Source: Phycisphaerae bacterium
Lineage (GTDB): Bacteria > Planctomycetota > Phycisphaerae > UBA1845 > Fen-1342
NCBI GenBank assembly: GCA_020058145.1
Contig: JAGVEP010000040.1
Location: 1-9,615 of the forward strand
Length of the DNA: 9,615 nt
Direction: 5' to 3'
The notes under the pieces are model-generated. The model ran no database searches and had not been told where the DNA came from. It saw only the letters and a list, made by a program, of their open reading frames with translations. Position numbers and translations under genes: made by a program. Of this stretch, positions 1 through 6,594 are shown piece after piece; within the stretch, counting starts at the first letter, position 1, and every line of letters starts with the position of its first letter.

Positions 1-121
1 GCGCCGGGTTGCTGGGCGTGGAACGATGACGGCTTGCGTTCGCGGCTGCAGAGCACTACAATGACATAAGATTGATCCGAGTTGGGATCGTCTTTCGAAG
101 TCGTTGGACGGCTAATTAAAG
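1..121. other. Unassigned left edge, possible 3' end of an upstream gene
   Basis: No gene can be assigned. In + frame 1 the sequence is open from base 1 to a TAA at 67-69, and in frame 3 it is open to a TGA at 27-29. Either could be the tail of a rightward gene entering from the left, which would fit the + strand terminator at 161-206. The open stretches are too short to recognise a family. A small hairpin, GATCC (74-78) with GGATC (85-89), and an AT-rich patch at 112-120 are the only other structures seen. Confidence 0.25.
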
Positions 122-146
122 GGCAGCCCGGCTTTGCCGGGAGGCC
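122..146 (-). terminator. Hairpin with AT-rich tail on the minus strand
   Basis: CCCGGC (127-132) pairs with GCCGGG (136-141) around a TTT loop. GGC (122-124) and GCC (144-146) extend the stem across a symmetric AG/AG internal loop. Read on the minus strand, the hairpin is followed by CTTTAATTAG, a weak U-rich tail. No leftward gene is visible to its right that would need terminating, so it may only be part of a two-way transcription barrier together with the 161-206 hairpin. Confidence 0.3.
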
Positions 147-160
147 TGTTGACGAGTAAG

Positions 161-206
161 CCGGCGCGGCCGAACACCGTAGGGTGGCGGGCGCGCCGGT
201 TTTTTT
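161..206 (+). terminator. Rho-independent terminator, + strand
   Basis: CCGGCGCG (161-168) pairs perfectly with CGCGCCGG (192-199). An inner CACC (175-178)/GGTG (183-186) stem is closed by a GTAG loop. The hairpin runs directly into seven T residues (200-206). This is the classic intrinsic terminator layout and would end transcription of a rightward gene lying to the left of the window. It also insulates the operon that begins at 314. Confidence 0.78.
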
Positions 207-215
207 CGTGTTGGC

Positions 216-229
216 CCCGGCGCGCCGGG
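216..229. repeat. 14-nt perfect palindrome
   Basis: CCCGGCGCGCCGGG reads the same on both strands. Its core GGCGCGCC (219-226) is the same octamer found in the right arm of the terminator (190-197), so the octamer occurs twice within 37 nt. It lies about 85 nt before the first gene. It could be an operator half-site pair or simply GC-rich drift. No flanking promoter supports a regulatory role. Confidence 0.35.
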
Positions 230-313
230 TGCTCGCGGCCATAAGCCGCAGGGCAGAGACGACGCAGGCGCGTCCGCCGCGGCTGCGAGCCGTATTCGAA
301 TGGATGGTGACGC

Positions 314-598
314 ATGCTTACCGTTACGAAACCCGCACTCAACCGCTTGTCCCGCCGGCTGGCCCGCAAGGAGGCCGCGGAGGGCGTCGCCCTGCGATTC
401 ACGCGACGCGAAGGTGGCTGGAAGCTGGGACCCGATTCGGCGCGCCCCGGGGACGTCACGTTCGCCCACGATGGTCGAAACGTGCTGCTGCTGGACGAAT
501 CGGCGGCCAAAGCGATGGCGAATATGACTCTTGGGGTCAGGAAAACCGACGCAGGTCCGCGACTTCGGTTGCGCCGCGTCGCGGACCGCGACAAGTAA
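314..598 (+). CDS. Cysteine-free HesB/IscA-like small protein
   Basis: The 94-residue product resembles the A-type iron-sulfur carrier (HesB/IscA) fold. It has an N-terminal helix after MLTVTKPAL, a strand ending GVALRF (24-29), a turn at REGG (32-35), PGDVTF (45-50), HDGRNVLLLDE (52-62) and the closing RLRLR (83-87). Family members that load clusters carry three conserved cysteines, one near the GG turn and two in a C-terminal CGCG. This protein has no cysteine at all, so it cannot bind a cluster that way. Its role is therefore unknown; it may be a degenerate scaffold or have been recruited to another purpose. ATG 314 is preceded only by weak GGATGG, and overlapping ATGs at 300 and 304 are in other frames. 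It is followed by a 116-nt gap and the glycosyltransferase on the same strand. Confidence 0.6.
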   Translation: MLTVTKPALNRLSRRLARKEAAEGVALRFTRREGGWKLGPDSARPGDVTFAHDGRNVLLLDESAAKAMANMTLGVRKTDAGPRLRLRRVADRDK

Positions 599-714
599 CG
601 GGAGTCGGCATTTCGGCGGCTCGAGCGCGCCGCTGCTCCGCCGCAGGTCACTGCGATCGGACTGGATCATGCCGCAGCCGAACTCGGACAGCGCAGCAGC
701 ATAAGGACGTCCCC
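599..714 (+). other. Spacer between the HesB-like and GT4 genes
   Basis: These 116 nt are open in the glycosyltransferase frame, which runs back to 184. However, the translation is arginine-, serine- and alanine-rich with no family resemblance, and it overlaps the HesB-like gene. No terminator or clear promoter is seen, so read-through from 314 is possible. Confidence 0.4.
703..707 (+). promoter_or_regulatory. Ribosome binding site choosing GTG 715
   Basis: AAGGA lies 7 nt before GTG 715. The reading frame is open upstream to 184, but recognisable family sequence begins only at residue 28 of the GTG-started protein. No other start nearby has a comparable site, so GTG 715 is the preferred start. 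Confidence 0.65.
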
Positions 715-3102
715 GTGGCAAGCGAACCCGTCATATCCCCGGAGCAGGCCGGCGTCGCGCGGCCAATATCGAGCAACCAGCAAGACACTCACAGCCGCAT
801 CGCATTCGTCGGCAATTACCTGCCCCGCCGTTGTGGCATCGCCACGTTCACGACGGATCTGTGCGCTGCCCTGACGGACCAGTCGGTCGAGTGCCTGGCA
901 GTCGCGATGAACGATCGCTCCGAGCGCTACGATTACCCGCCCCCCGTGCGCTTCACGGTCGAGCAGAACGACCTGGCCTGCTACCGCCGGGCGGCGCAGT
1001 TTCTCAACAACCGGGTGGATGTCGTCAGCCTACAGCACGAGTACGGGATTTACGGCGGTGCGGCCGGCAGTCACGTCCTGACGGTCCTGGCCGAGCTGCG
1101 GGCGCGCGTCGTGACTACGCTGCACACAGTCCTGCGCGAACCGAGCCTCGAACAACGCAGGGTGCTCGAACACGTGCGCCGGCTCTCCGACCGCGTGGTC
1201 GTGATGAGTCGCCGGGGCGCGGAATTCCTGCGGGAGGTGTACCGGATTCCGGCCGAGAAGATCGACTTCATCCCGCACGGCATTCCGGACTTCGCCTTCG
1301 TGGATCCGAGCTTCTACAAGGAGCAGTTCGCCGTGCCTGGCAAGTCGGTGCTGATGACCTTCGGCCTGCTCGCCCCGGGCAAGGGTCTGGAGTTCGTCAT
1401 TCGCGCATTGCCGGCCATCGTCGCCCGCTTTCCCAACGTCGTGTACCTGGTCGTGGGGGTCACACACCCCCACGTGTTGCAGCAGCAGGGCGAGACCTAC
1501 CGCCTGAGTCTGCGCCGACTGGCCCGGGACCTCGGCGTTGAGAACCATGTGGTGTTCCACAATCGCTTCGTGGACCAGCAAGAGTTGATCGAGTTTCTCG
1601 GCGCCGCCGACATCTACGTCTCCCCGTATCAGCACGAAGCACAGATCACTTCGGGCACGCTTGCGTGGGCGGTCGGCGCCGGCAAGGCGGTGGTGTCCAC
1701 GCCCTACTGGTATGCCCAGGAACTGCTGGCGGACGAGCGCGGCGTGCTCGTGCGCTTCAACGATGCGGCCGCGATCGCGGAGGCCGTGAACCGGCTGCTG
1801 GAAAACGACGTGGAGCGCAATGCGATGCGCAAGCGGGCCTACCTGTTTGCGCGCGAGATGATCTGGCCCACTGTCGCCCGCGCGTACCTGGAGTCCTTCG
1901 CGCGCGCCCGTGAGCAGCGCGCCCAACACTCGTGTCTGACCCGCGCCTTTGCCCCTCAGCCGCGCATGAGCGACCTGCTGCCTGAAGTTCAGTTGCAGCA
2001 CCTCAAGCGTCTGACTGACGGTACCGGCATTTTCCAGCACGCCCGCTTCGCGGTGCCCTACTACCGCGAAGGGCACACCACCGACGACAATGCCCGGGCG
2101 CTCATGTTGATGGCCCTCCTGGACCAGCTCGGCGAACTCCCGGCCGACGAAATCGAGGATCTGACCACCCGGTATCTGGCCTTCCTGGCTTACGCCTTCA
2201 ACGCCGGCGCGCGGCGCTTCCGGAACTTCCTGGCGTACGAGCCGCGCCACTGGCCCGAAGAGATCGGATCGGACGACTGCCACGGCCGCGCCCTGTGCGG
2301 GCTGGGGGCACTGGTGGGCCGCTCCAAGCGCCCCGGACTGCGGGGAATGGCCGTCGACCTGTTCCACGCCGCGCTGCCCACGGCCCTGGAACTCAACTCG
2401 CCGCGTGCGTGGGCTTACACGCTGCTCGGGATTCACGATTACCTGCGCTGGCTTTCGGGCGACCGCGCCGCCGAGGAGGCCGGCCGGAAACTAGCGGACC
2501 GGCTCGTAACACGCTTCCGCGAGTCGCAGCGGGAGGGCTGGACTTGGTTTGAAGACTCCCTGACGTATGCCAACGCGTGTCTGCCGCAGGCGCTGCTCGT
2601 GGCGGGCGAATCCTTGGGCCAGAGTCACTGCACCGAGGTCGGGTTAGCAACCCTCGGCTGGCTGATGGACGTGCAACGCGCCCCGGCCGGACACTTCGTG
2701 TCTGTGGGCTCGAACGGCTTCTACGTGCGCGGGGGAACATGCGCCCGCTTCGATCAACAGCCGATCGAGGCCTGCGTTTCTGTTTCGGCCTGTCTGACGG
2801 CCCTGCGTATCACCGGCGACCCGCGGTGGCACCGGGAGGCCGAGCGCGCGTTCGAGTGGTTCCTGGGGCGGAACGACCTGGGCTTGCCGCTTTGCGACCT
2901 GCGCACGGGCGCGTGTCACGACGGCTTGTGCCCGGACCAGGTAAACGCCAACGAGGGCGCGGAATCGACGCTGGCCTATCTGTTGGCCCTGGCTGAGATG
3001 CGTCTGGCGGATCAAACGAGCGTGTTGTCCGGCGGTGCGAACACGACGTCCGAGGCATCCTCCAGGACCCAGGAAGGAAGCCATGCCGGACAATCAGCAT
3101 GA
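715..3102 (+). CDS. GT4 glycosyltransferase with helical C-terminal domain
   Basis: This 795-residue, two-part protein should transfer a sugar (probably mannose or another hexose) from a nucleotide donor in the cytoplasm. The GT-B N-lobe starts at RIAFVGNYLPRRCGIATF (28-45), followed by QHEYG (107-111), TTLHT (134-138) and FIPHGIP (185-191). The C-lobe opens with FGLLAPGKGLE (216-226). The donor-site segment is HEAQITSGTLAWAVGAGKAV (307-326). It keeps the first Glu of the GT4 E-x7-E motif (E308) but has Leu316 at the second. From about 420 to 765 there is a mostly helical region with YREGHTTDDNARA (450-462), GWTWFED (608-614), FDQQPIEA (679-686) and NANEGAEST (744-752). I infer an alpha/alpha-toroid like those of carbohydrate-active enzymes. 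A plain GT4 is about 380 residues, so the second half is a genuine extra domain. The GH130 gene overlaps its 3' end, pointing to one glycan pathway. The family call is firm; substrate is unknown. Confidence 0.9.
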   Translation: MASEPVISPEQAGVARPISSNQQDTHSRIAFVGNYLPRRCGIATFTTDLCAALTDQSVECLAVAMNDRSERYDYPPPVRFTVEQNDLACYRRAAQFLNNRVDVVSLQHEYGIYGGAAGSHVLTVLAELRARVVTTLHTVLREPSLEQRRVLEHVRRLSDRVVVMSRRGAEFLREVYRIPAEKIDFIPHGIPDFAFVDPSFYKEQFAVPGKSVLMTFGLLAPGKGLEFVIRALPAIVARFPNVVYLVVGVTHPHVLQQQGETYRLSLRRLARDLGVENHVVFHNRFVDQQELIEFLGAADIYVSPYQHEAQITSGTLAWAVGAGKAVVSTPYWYAQELLADERGVLVRFNDAAAIAEAVNRLLENDVERNAMRKRAYLFAREMIWPTVARAYLESFARAREQRAQHSCLTRAFAPQPRMSDLLPEVQLQHLKRLTDGTGIFQHARFAVPYYREGHTTDDNARALMLMALLDQLGELPADEIEDLTTRYLAFLAYAFNAGARRFRNFLAYEPRHWPEEIGSDDCHGRALCGLGALVGRSKRPGLRGMAVDLFHAALPTALELNSPRAWAYTLLGIHDYLRWLSGDRAAEEAGRKLADRLVTRFRESQREGWTWFEDSLTYANACLPQALLVAGESLGQSHCTEVGLATLGWLMDVQRAPAGHFVSVGSNGFYVRGGTCARFDQQPIEACVSVSACLTALRITGDPRWHREAERAFEWFLGRNDLGLPLCDLRTGACHDGLCPDQVNANEGAESTLAYLLALAEMRLADQTSVLSGGANTTSEASSRTQEGSHAGQSA
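3071..3080 (+). promoter_or_regulatory. Ribosome binding site of the GH130 gene, inside the GT4 gene
   Basis: AGGAAGGAAG sits 2 nt before ATG 3083, and its first AGGA has a normal spacing of 8 nt. It lies within the last codons of the glycosyltransferase. An upstream in-frame start at 3035 has no such site, which favours 3083 and implies coupled translation of the two genes. Confidence 0.7.
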
Positions 3103-4054
3103 GGTGCTGTTCCAGCGGCACGCCAATAACCCGATTCTGACCACGGCACACTGGCCCTACGCGGTCAACACGGTCTTCAATCCGGGCGCGACGCGTTTGC
3201 AGGACGGCACGACCCTGCTGCTCTGCCGCGTCGAGGACCGCCGCGGAATCTCGCATCTCTGTGCCGCGCGCTCGGCCAACGGCGTCGACGGCTGGACCAT
3301 TGATGCGGCACCCACTCTGCTGCCGGCGGATAACCATCCCGAGGAAGCGTGGGGCATCGAGGACCCGCGCATCACCTATGTGGCGGAGTTGGAGCGGTAC
3401 GTAATTGCCTACACGGCCTACTCCCGCGCCGGTCCCGGCGTGTCGCTGGCGACCACGCAGGACTTCGTGCATTTCGAGCGCATCGGAAGCATCATGATGC
3501 CTGAGGACAAGGACGCGGCGCTCTTTCCGCGCCGCTTCGGGGACTACTGGGCGCTCGTGCACCGTCCGATTTCGCCGCTCGGCGCCCACATTTGGATGGC
3601 GTACTCCCCCGACCTACGGCACTGGGGCAGTCATCACCTGATCCTGGCCGCACGCCGCGGGTCCTGGTGGGATGCGAACAAGATCGGGCTGTCAACACCG
3701 CCCATCGAAACGCCGGAGGGTTGGCTGCTGATCTACCATGGCGTGCGGCAGACCCCGGCCGGCTGTCTGTACCGGATCGGATTGGCGTTGTTCGACCGGG
3801 ACACGCCCGAGCGCTGCCTGCAGCGCGGGGACGCGTGGCTGTTCGGGCCCGAGACACCGTACGAGCGCGAGGGCGATGTCGGCAATGTCGTTTTCCCCTG
3901 CGGATTCACGATCGGACCCGATCAGGACACACTCCAGCTTTACTACGGTGCCGGAGACACGTGTATCGGGCTCGCCACGGCCAGCATCCGCGCGTTGCTG
4001 GCGTGGCTCAAACGACACAGTGCAGCCGAACCGCCAGTCGGGGCGCACGCCTAA
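3083..4054 (+). CDS. GH130 family glycoside phosphorylase/hydrolase
   Basis: The 323-residue product is a five-bladed beta-propeller enzyme of family GH130, whose characterised members mostly cleave beta-mannosides by phosphorolysis. Family signatures appear in order: FNPGATRL (32-39), CRVEDRRG (48-55), GIEDPRIT (91-98) with the presumed general acid Asp94, FPRRFGDYW (148-156), HRPISP (160-165), DANKIGLSTPPI (197-208) and GWLLIYHGV (213-221). Lys200 and His219 are 19 residues apart and, with Arg150/151 or Arg161, are plausible counterparts of the basic residues that hold phosphate in GH130 phosphorylases. This favours a phosphorylase over a hydrolase, but I have not aligned it. There is no signal peptide, so it acts in the cytoplasm. 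The 20-nt overlap with the GT4 gene suggests the two make and trim, or recycle, the same oligosaccharide. Exact linkage is unknown. Confidence 0.9.
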   Translation: MPDNQHEVLFQRHANNPILTTAHWPYAVNTVFNPGATRLQDGTTLLLCRVEDRRGISHLCAARSANGVDGWTIDAAPTLLPADNHPEEAWGIEDPRITYVAELERYVIAYTAYSRAGPGVSLATTQDFVHFERIGSIMMPEDKDAALFPRRFGDYWALVHRPISPLGAHIWMAYSPDLRHWGSHHLILAARRGSWWDANKIGLSTPPIETPEGWLLIYHGVRQTPAGCLYRIGLALFDRDTPERCLQRGDAWLFGPETPYEREGDVGNVVFPCGFTIGPDQDTLQLYYGAGDTCIGLATASIRALLAWLKRHSAAEPPVGAHA

Positions 4055-4105
4055 GCGCGCATCAACGCCGCTGGGCCAGAGCCAGTCAGGAGACCGGTAG
4101 TACGC

Positions 4106-5302
4106 ATGGTAGCGACGCGACATAACGAACCTGGCAAACCGAGCGCGCTGCTGACTCCGAAGACCGTGTTGGAGACGCCGAAATTCGACCCGGACGACCG
4201 CTTCCGTCGCGCGCTCCGCGAGCGGGTCGAGCAGTACTTCACCAACACCGGCCGTCGCCCACGCGACGCCCGGCAAATGTACCTGAAGACGGCGGTCGTG
4301 CTCGGTTGCGTTATGACGTCGTACGCGCTGCTCGTGTTCGGCGCGACGACGTGGTGGCTGGCGCTGCCGCTGGCCGTTCTATTGGGGCTCTCGCTGGCGG
4401 CGGTCGGTTTCAATGTTCAGCACGACGGTGGGCACGGTGCGTATTCTGACCATCGCTGGGTCAACAAGCTCGCCGCCATGACGCTGGACCTGCTGGGTGC
4501 CAGCTCCTATGTCTGGGCCCGCAAGCATAACTCCATTCACCACAGCTTCACGAACGTCACCGGCCAAGACGATGACATCAACGTCGGCTTCCTGGGTCGG
4601 CTGTCGCCGTACCAGCCGCGCTCGAAGCTGCACCGCCTTCAACACTGGTACCTGTGGGTCCTCTACGGCTTTCTGGCGATCAAGTGGCACCTCTACGACG
4701 ACTTCCACAACGTGCTCGCCGGCCGCCTCGGCCAGCATCGCGTCCCCCGCCCACGCGGACGCGACCTGGTAACATTTCTCGGCGGTAAGGCCGTGTTTTT
4801 CGCGCTGGCGTTCGGGGTACCGCTCCTGCTGCACCCGTGGTGGATCGTCTTGGCGTTTTACGCCACCGTGTCGTTCGTGGAAGGCCTGGTGCTCAGCGTC
4901 GTATTCCAGTTGGCGCACTGCGTTGAGGAGGCCGAGTTTCCCATGCCGTGCCCCGACACGGGCCGCATGCCCACCGCCTGGGCCGAGCACCAGGTCCAGA
5001 CCACGGTGGACTTCGCCCCCCGCAACCGGCCGCTCTCCTGGTTCATCGGCGGCCTGAATTTTCAGATCGAGCACCACCTGTTCCCGCAGATTTGCCACGT
5101 CCACTATCCGGCCCTCGCGCCGCTCGTCCAGCAGACGTGCCACGAGTTCGGGCTGCGCTACGCCGCCAAACCGACCTTCCGGGCGGGCGTGGCTTCGCAT
5201 TTTCGCTGGTTGCGACGGATGGGCCGGCCGGATGTCTACCGTGGCGTCCGTTTCTCAACGCCCGCAGGACGCACGCTGCTTGCCAGGGACTTCAGTCCCT
5301 GA
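4106..5302 (+). CDS. Membrane fatty acid desaturase (COG3239 type)
   Basis: The 398-residue di-iron membrane enzyme introduces a double bond into acyl chains, using oxygen and an external electron donor. All three histidine boxes are intact: HDGGH (106-110), HNSIHH (141-146) and QIEHH (320-324). A Gln at the start of the third box is typical of front-end desaturases. Here the fused cytochrome b5 domain of eukaryotic relatives is absent, so a separate ferredoxin or cytochrome must supply electrons. Hydrophobic segments lie near 62-80, 84-103, 180-195, 228-248 and 250-270. ATG 4106 follows AGGAGA (4088-4093), a slightly long 12-nt spacing. The 51-nt gap from the GH130 gene shows no terminator, so it probably shares the transcript. 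A lipid desaturase beside glycan enzymes could mean envelope or glycolipid remodelling, but this is only context. Position and substrate of desaturation cannot be read from the sequence. Confidence 0.92.
   Translation: MVATRHNEPGKPSALLTPKTVLETPKFDPDDRFRRALRERVEQYFTNTGRRPRDARQMYLKTAVVLGCVMTSYALLVFGATTWWLALPLAVLLGLSLAAVGFNVQHDGGHGAYSDHRWVNKLAAMTLDLLGASSYVWARKHNSIHHSFTNVTGQDDDINVGFLGRLSPYQPRSKLHRLQHWYLWVLYGFLAIKWHLYDDFHNVLAGRLGQHRVPRPRGRDLVTFLGGKAVFFALAFGVPLLLHPWWIVLAFYATVSFVEGLVLSVVFQLAHCVEEAEFPMPCPDTGRMPTAWAEHQVQTTVDFAPRNRPLSWFIGGLNFQIEHHLFPQICHVHYPALAPLVQQTCHEFGLRYAAKPTFRAGVASHFRWLRRMGRPDVYRGVRFSTPAGRTLLARDFSP
5284..5301 (+). terminator. Hairpin overlapping the desaturase stop codon
   Basis: CAGGGAC (5284-5290) and GTCCCTG (5295-5301) form a perfect 7-bp stem with a TTCA loop, and the right arm includes the first two bases of the TGA stop. 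The nearest T-run (CGTTTTC, from 5311) is about 11 nt away. That makes it a poor intrinsic terminator; it may instead protect the 3' end of the transcript. Confidence 0.35.
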
Positions 5303-5320
5303 CGAGTGATCGTTTTCACA

Positions 5321-5355
5321 TTCTCTTCCGCCCGCCGGGCGGGCAGAAAAGAGAA
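5321..5355. repeat. Two-part inverted repeat
   Basis: TTCTCTT (5321-5327) pairs with AAGAGAA (5349-5355), and inside it GCCCGC (5330-5335) pairs with GCGGGC (5339-5344) around CGG. The two stems are separated by a short CC/AGAA internal loop (5328-5329 and 5345-5348). Neither strand has a T-run after the hairpin. The outer right arm is the first unit of the GAGAA repeat, so the hairpin and microsatellite may have arisen together. Confidence 0.5.
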
Positions 5356-5370
5356 GAGAAGAGAAGAGAA
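5346..5370. repeat. GAGAA pentanucleotide microsatellite
   Basis: One GAAAA unit (5346-5350) is followed by four perfect GAGAA units (5351-5370). This creates a purine-only strand of 27 nt (5345-5371) in an otherwise GC-rich neighbourhood. It is non-coding, so slippage here would not affect a protein. It could form a triplex-prone purine tract or be part of a dispersed intergenic repeat. Confidence 0.85.
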
Positions 5371-5500
5371 GCGGGGTGTCTTCCAGGGTTTCAAGGCCCC
5401 TGGCAGCCAACGCGCGCCCTCCGGGCGAGGAATTGCGTCCGCCTACGCCCCCATCGCCACGGCGGTTGCGCGGCACGAGAGCCCGGGCGCATAGAGGATC

Positions 5501-5517
5501 AAGAAACGCGAAAGCGT
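5501..5517 (-). terminator. Weak terminator candidate for the ParA-like operon
   Basis: Read on the minus strand, ACGC-TTTC-GCGT is followed by TTCTTGATCC, about 93 nt after the ParA-like stop codon. The stem is only 4-5 bp and the tail is imperfect, so this is a candidate only. No better intrinsic terminator is visible for the leftward unit. Confidence 0.25.
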
Positions 5518-5610
5518 CGGTCGCGCCGATCCGCCAGTGAACGAGCCCATAGATCAGGGTGGAGGGCACCACGCCGCGCGACGCACCCGCTGTGATTACG
5601 CGCTCGACTC

Positions 5611-6594
5611 CTAAATGCCGGCTAAGATGCGATCCGCCAACCTGTTGAACTGCGTCCTGCAGTCCTGGACAGCGGCGGAGTGCCCGCCGATCGCGCCGTC
5701 GGCTGCTCTGAGATGGAACATCGGCTTGCGGGCATCCTGCGCCATCGGCATAAGGCTTTTGAAGTGCTTCAACATGGCCAGTTGATTGTCGTCGTCTTCC
5801 GCAACCCTCGCTTTGGGTATCCCGCCAAGTACTTCTTTTGCGTAGGTTTCGGGGATTCGGTTCGCCCATTTCAGGTAGGACTTGACGGGGCGATTCTCAC
5901 GAACTGATGGATTCAGAAGGACGTAACCCAGCGGTTGCATCTGCCCGGATGGGAGTGGGAGCCCAGCGGGCACTTTACCCTTCCGGCGCGTCTTCCAACC
6001 CTGCCGCCAGTCCCTAAGCGTAGGCCCCAGGTTGCGAAGACCTTGAAGCGAGAACAAATCGGCGCCGAGCGGGATAACGACGAAATCCGCAGCCACCAAG
6101 GCCGCGCGATTCATCGCCCCGATGTTAGGGCCGACATCAATCAGCACCAGTTCGCTGCCGCACTGCTCAGCCGCGAACTTCATGATTCGGTGAAACGCGG
6201 TGACTACCCGAAAACCATCGCCCGCGATCGGAGGTTTATCATCCAAACACTTTCCCCATGCGTCCGACAAGCGGTCCTCGAACGTGCTTAGACCCAAATC
6301 TCCCGCAATAATGAAGAGTTCGGGCGCGATTCTGATCGGCCTGGGCTGTTCGATATCGCCGAGGCTCTCGATAAGAGGGGCAACCGCGCCGAGAATTGTC
6401 TCCGGGTGCTTGCCTTCAGGCCAGAGCTTTTCGATCTCGGATTCCTCGAGAAAAATGCTGGTGAGGTTCGATTGCGGGTCCAGATCGATCGCGAGCACAC
6501 TGTGCCCCAGGTCGCGGAACATCCACGCAAGGTGGTACACCAACGATGTCTTGCCAACTCCGCCCTTGTTGTTGAAGAAGGCGATGGTCTTCAT
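5611..6594 (-). CDS. ParA/MinD-family ATPase (AAA domain protein)
   Basis: The 327-residue P-loop ATPase has the deviant Walker A KGGVGKTS (10-17) with the signature Lys10, the switch/A' segment AIDLDPQSNLT (35-45), and Walker B LVLIDVGPN (149-157) with Asp153. ParA proteins dimerise on ATP and bind DNA or membranes to move or position cargo. A plain ParA is about 200-260 residues. This one has an insert rich in basic residues around 195-215 and a longer C-terminus containing ARKPMFHLRAADGAIGGH (288-305), which I do not recognise as any named subfamily. There is no ParB gene or parS-like array nearby, so classical plasmid partition is unlikely. Its ATG overlaps the TGA of the upstream gene as ATGA, so the two are translated together. 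Lower GC than the flanks suggests transfer. The superfamily is certain; the role is unknown. Confidence 0.88.
   Translation of the reverse strand: MKTIAFFNNKGGVGKTSLVYHLAWMFRDLGHSVLAIDLDPQSNLTSIFLEESEIEKLWPEGKHPETILGAVAPLIESLGDIEQPRPIRIAPELFIIAGDLGLSTFEDRLSDAWGKCLDDKPPIAGDGFRVVTAFHRIMKFAAEQCGSELVLIDVGPNIGAMNRAALVAADFVVIPLGADLFSLQGLRNLGPTLRDWRQGWKTRRKGKVPAGLPLPSGQMQPLGYVLLNPSVRENRPVKSYLKWANRIPETYAKEVLGGIPKARVAEDDDNQLAMLKHFKSLMPMAQDARKPMFHLRAADGAIGGHSAAVQDCRTQFNRLADRILAGI

Larger units (their letters stand above)
5303..5610. other. Convergent intergenic region with several hairpins
   Basis: This 308-nt stretch lies between the rightward desaturase and the leftward ParA-like gene. It holds no convincing gene. 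It contains the hairpin and GAGAA repeat described separately, plus CCAGGG (5383-5388)/CCCTGG (5398-5403) and CGCCC (5415-5419)/GGGCG (5423-5427) stems. Such clustered stem-loops at a convergent junction suggest transcription termination from both sides or a dispersed repeat. Confidence 0.5.

Noticed and set aside
184..714. N-terminal extension of the glycosyltransferase frame back to 184
   Set aside because: The translation is low-complexity and arginine-rich, overlaps the HesB-like gene, and lacks a ribosome binding site. GTG 715 has AAGGA at good spacing.
1030..2436. Long minus-strand open frame of 468 codons
   Set aside because: It lies antisense to the GT4 gene. Its length follows from GC-biased codons opposite a real gene, and the translation shows no family motifs.
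3692..4276. Minus-strand open frame across the GH130/desaturase junction
   Set aside because: It is antisense to two well-supported genes and has no recognisable domain.
5611..6594. Plasmid partition locus or origin
   Set aside because: ParA is present but there is no ParB gene, no iterated parS-like or iteron repeats, and the partner gene is of the AlbA_2 type.
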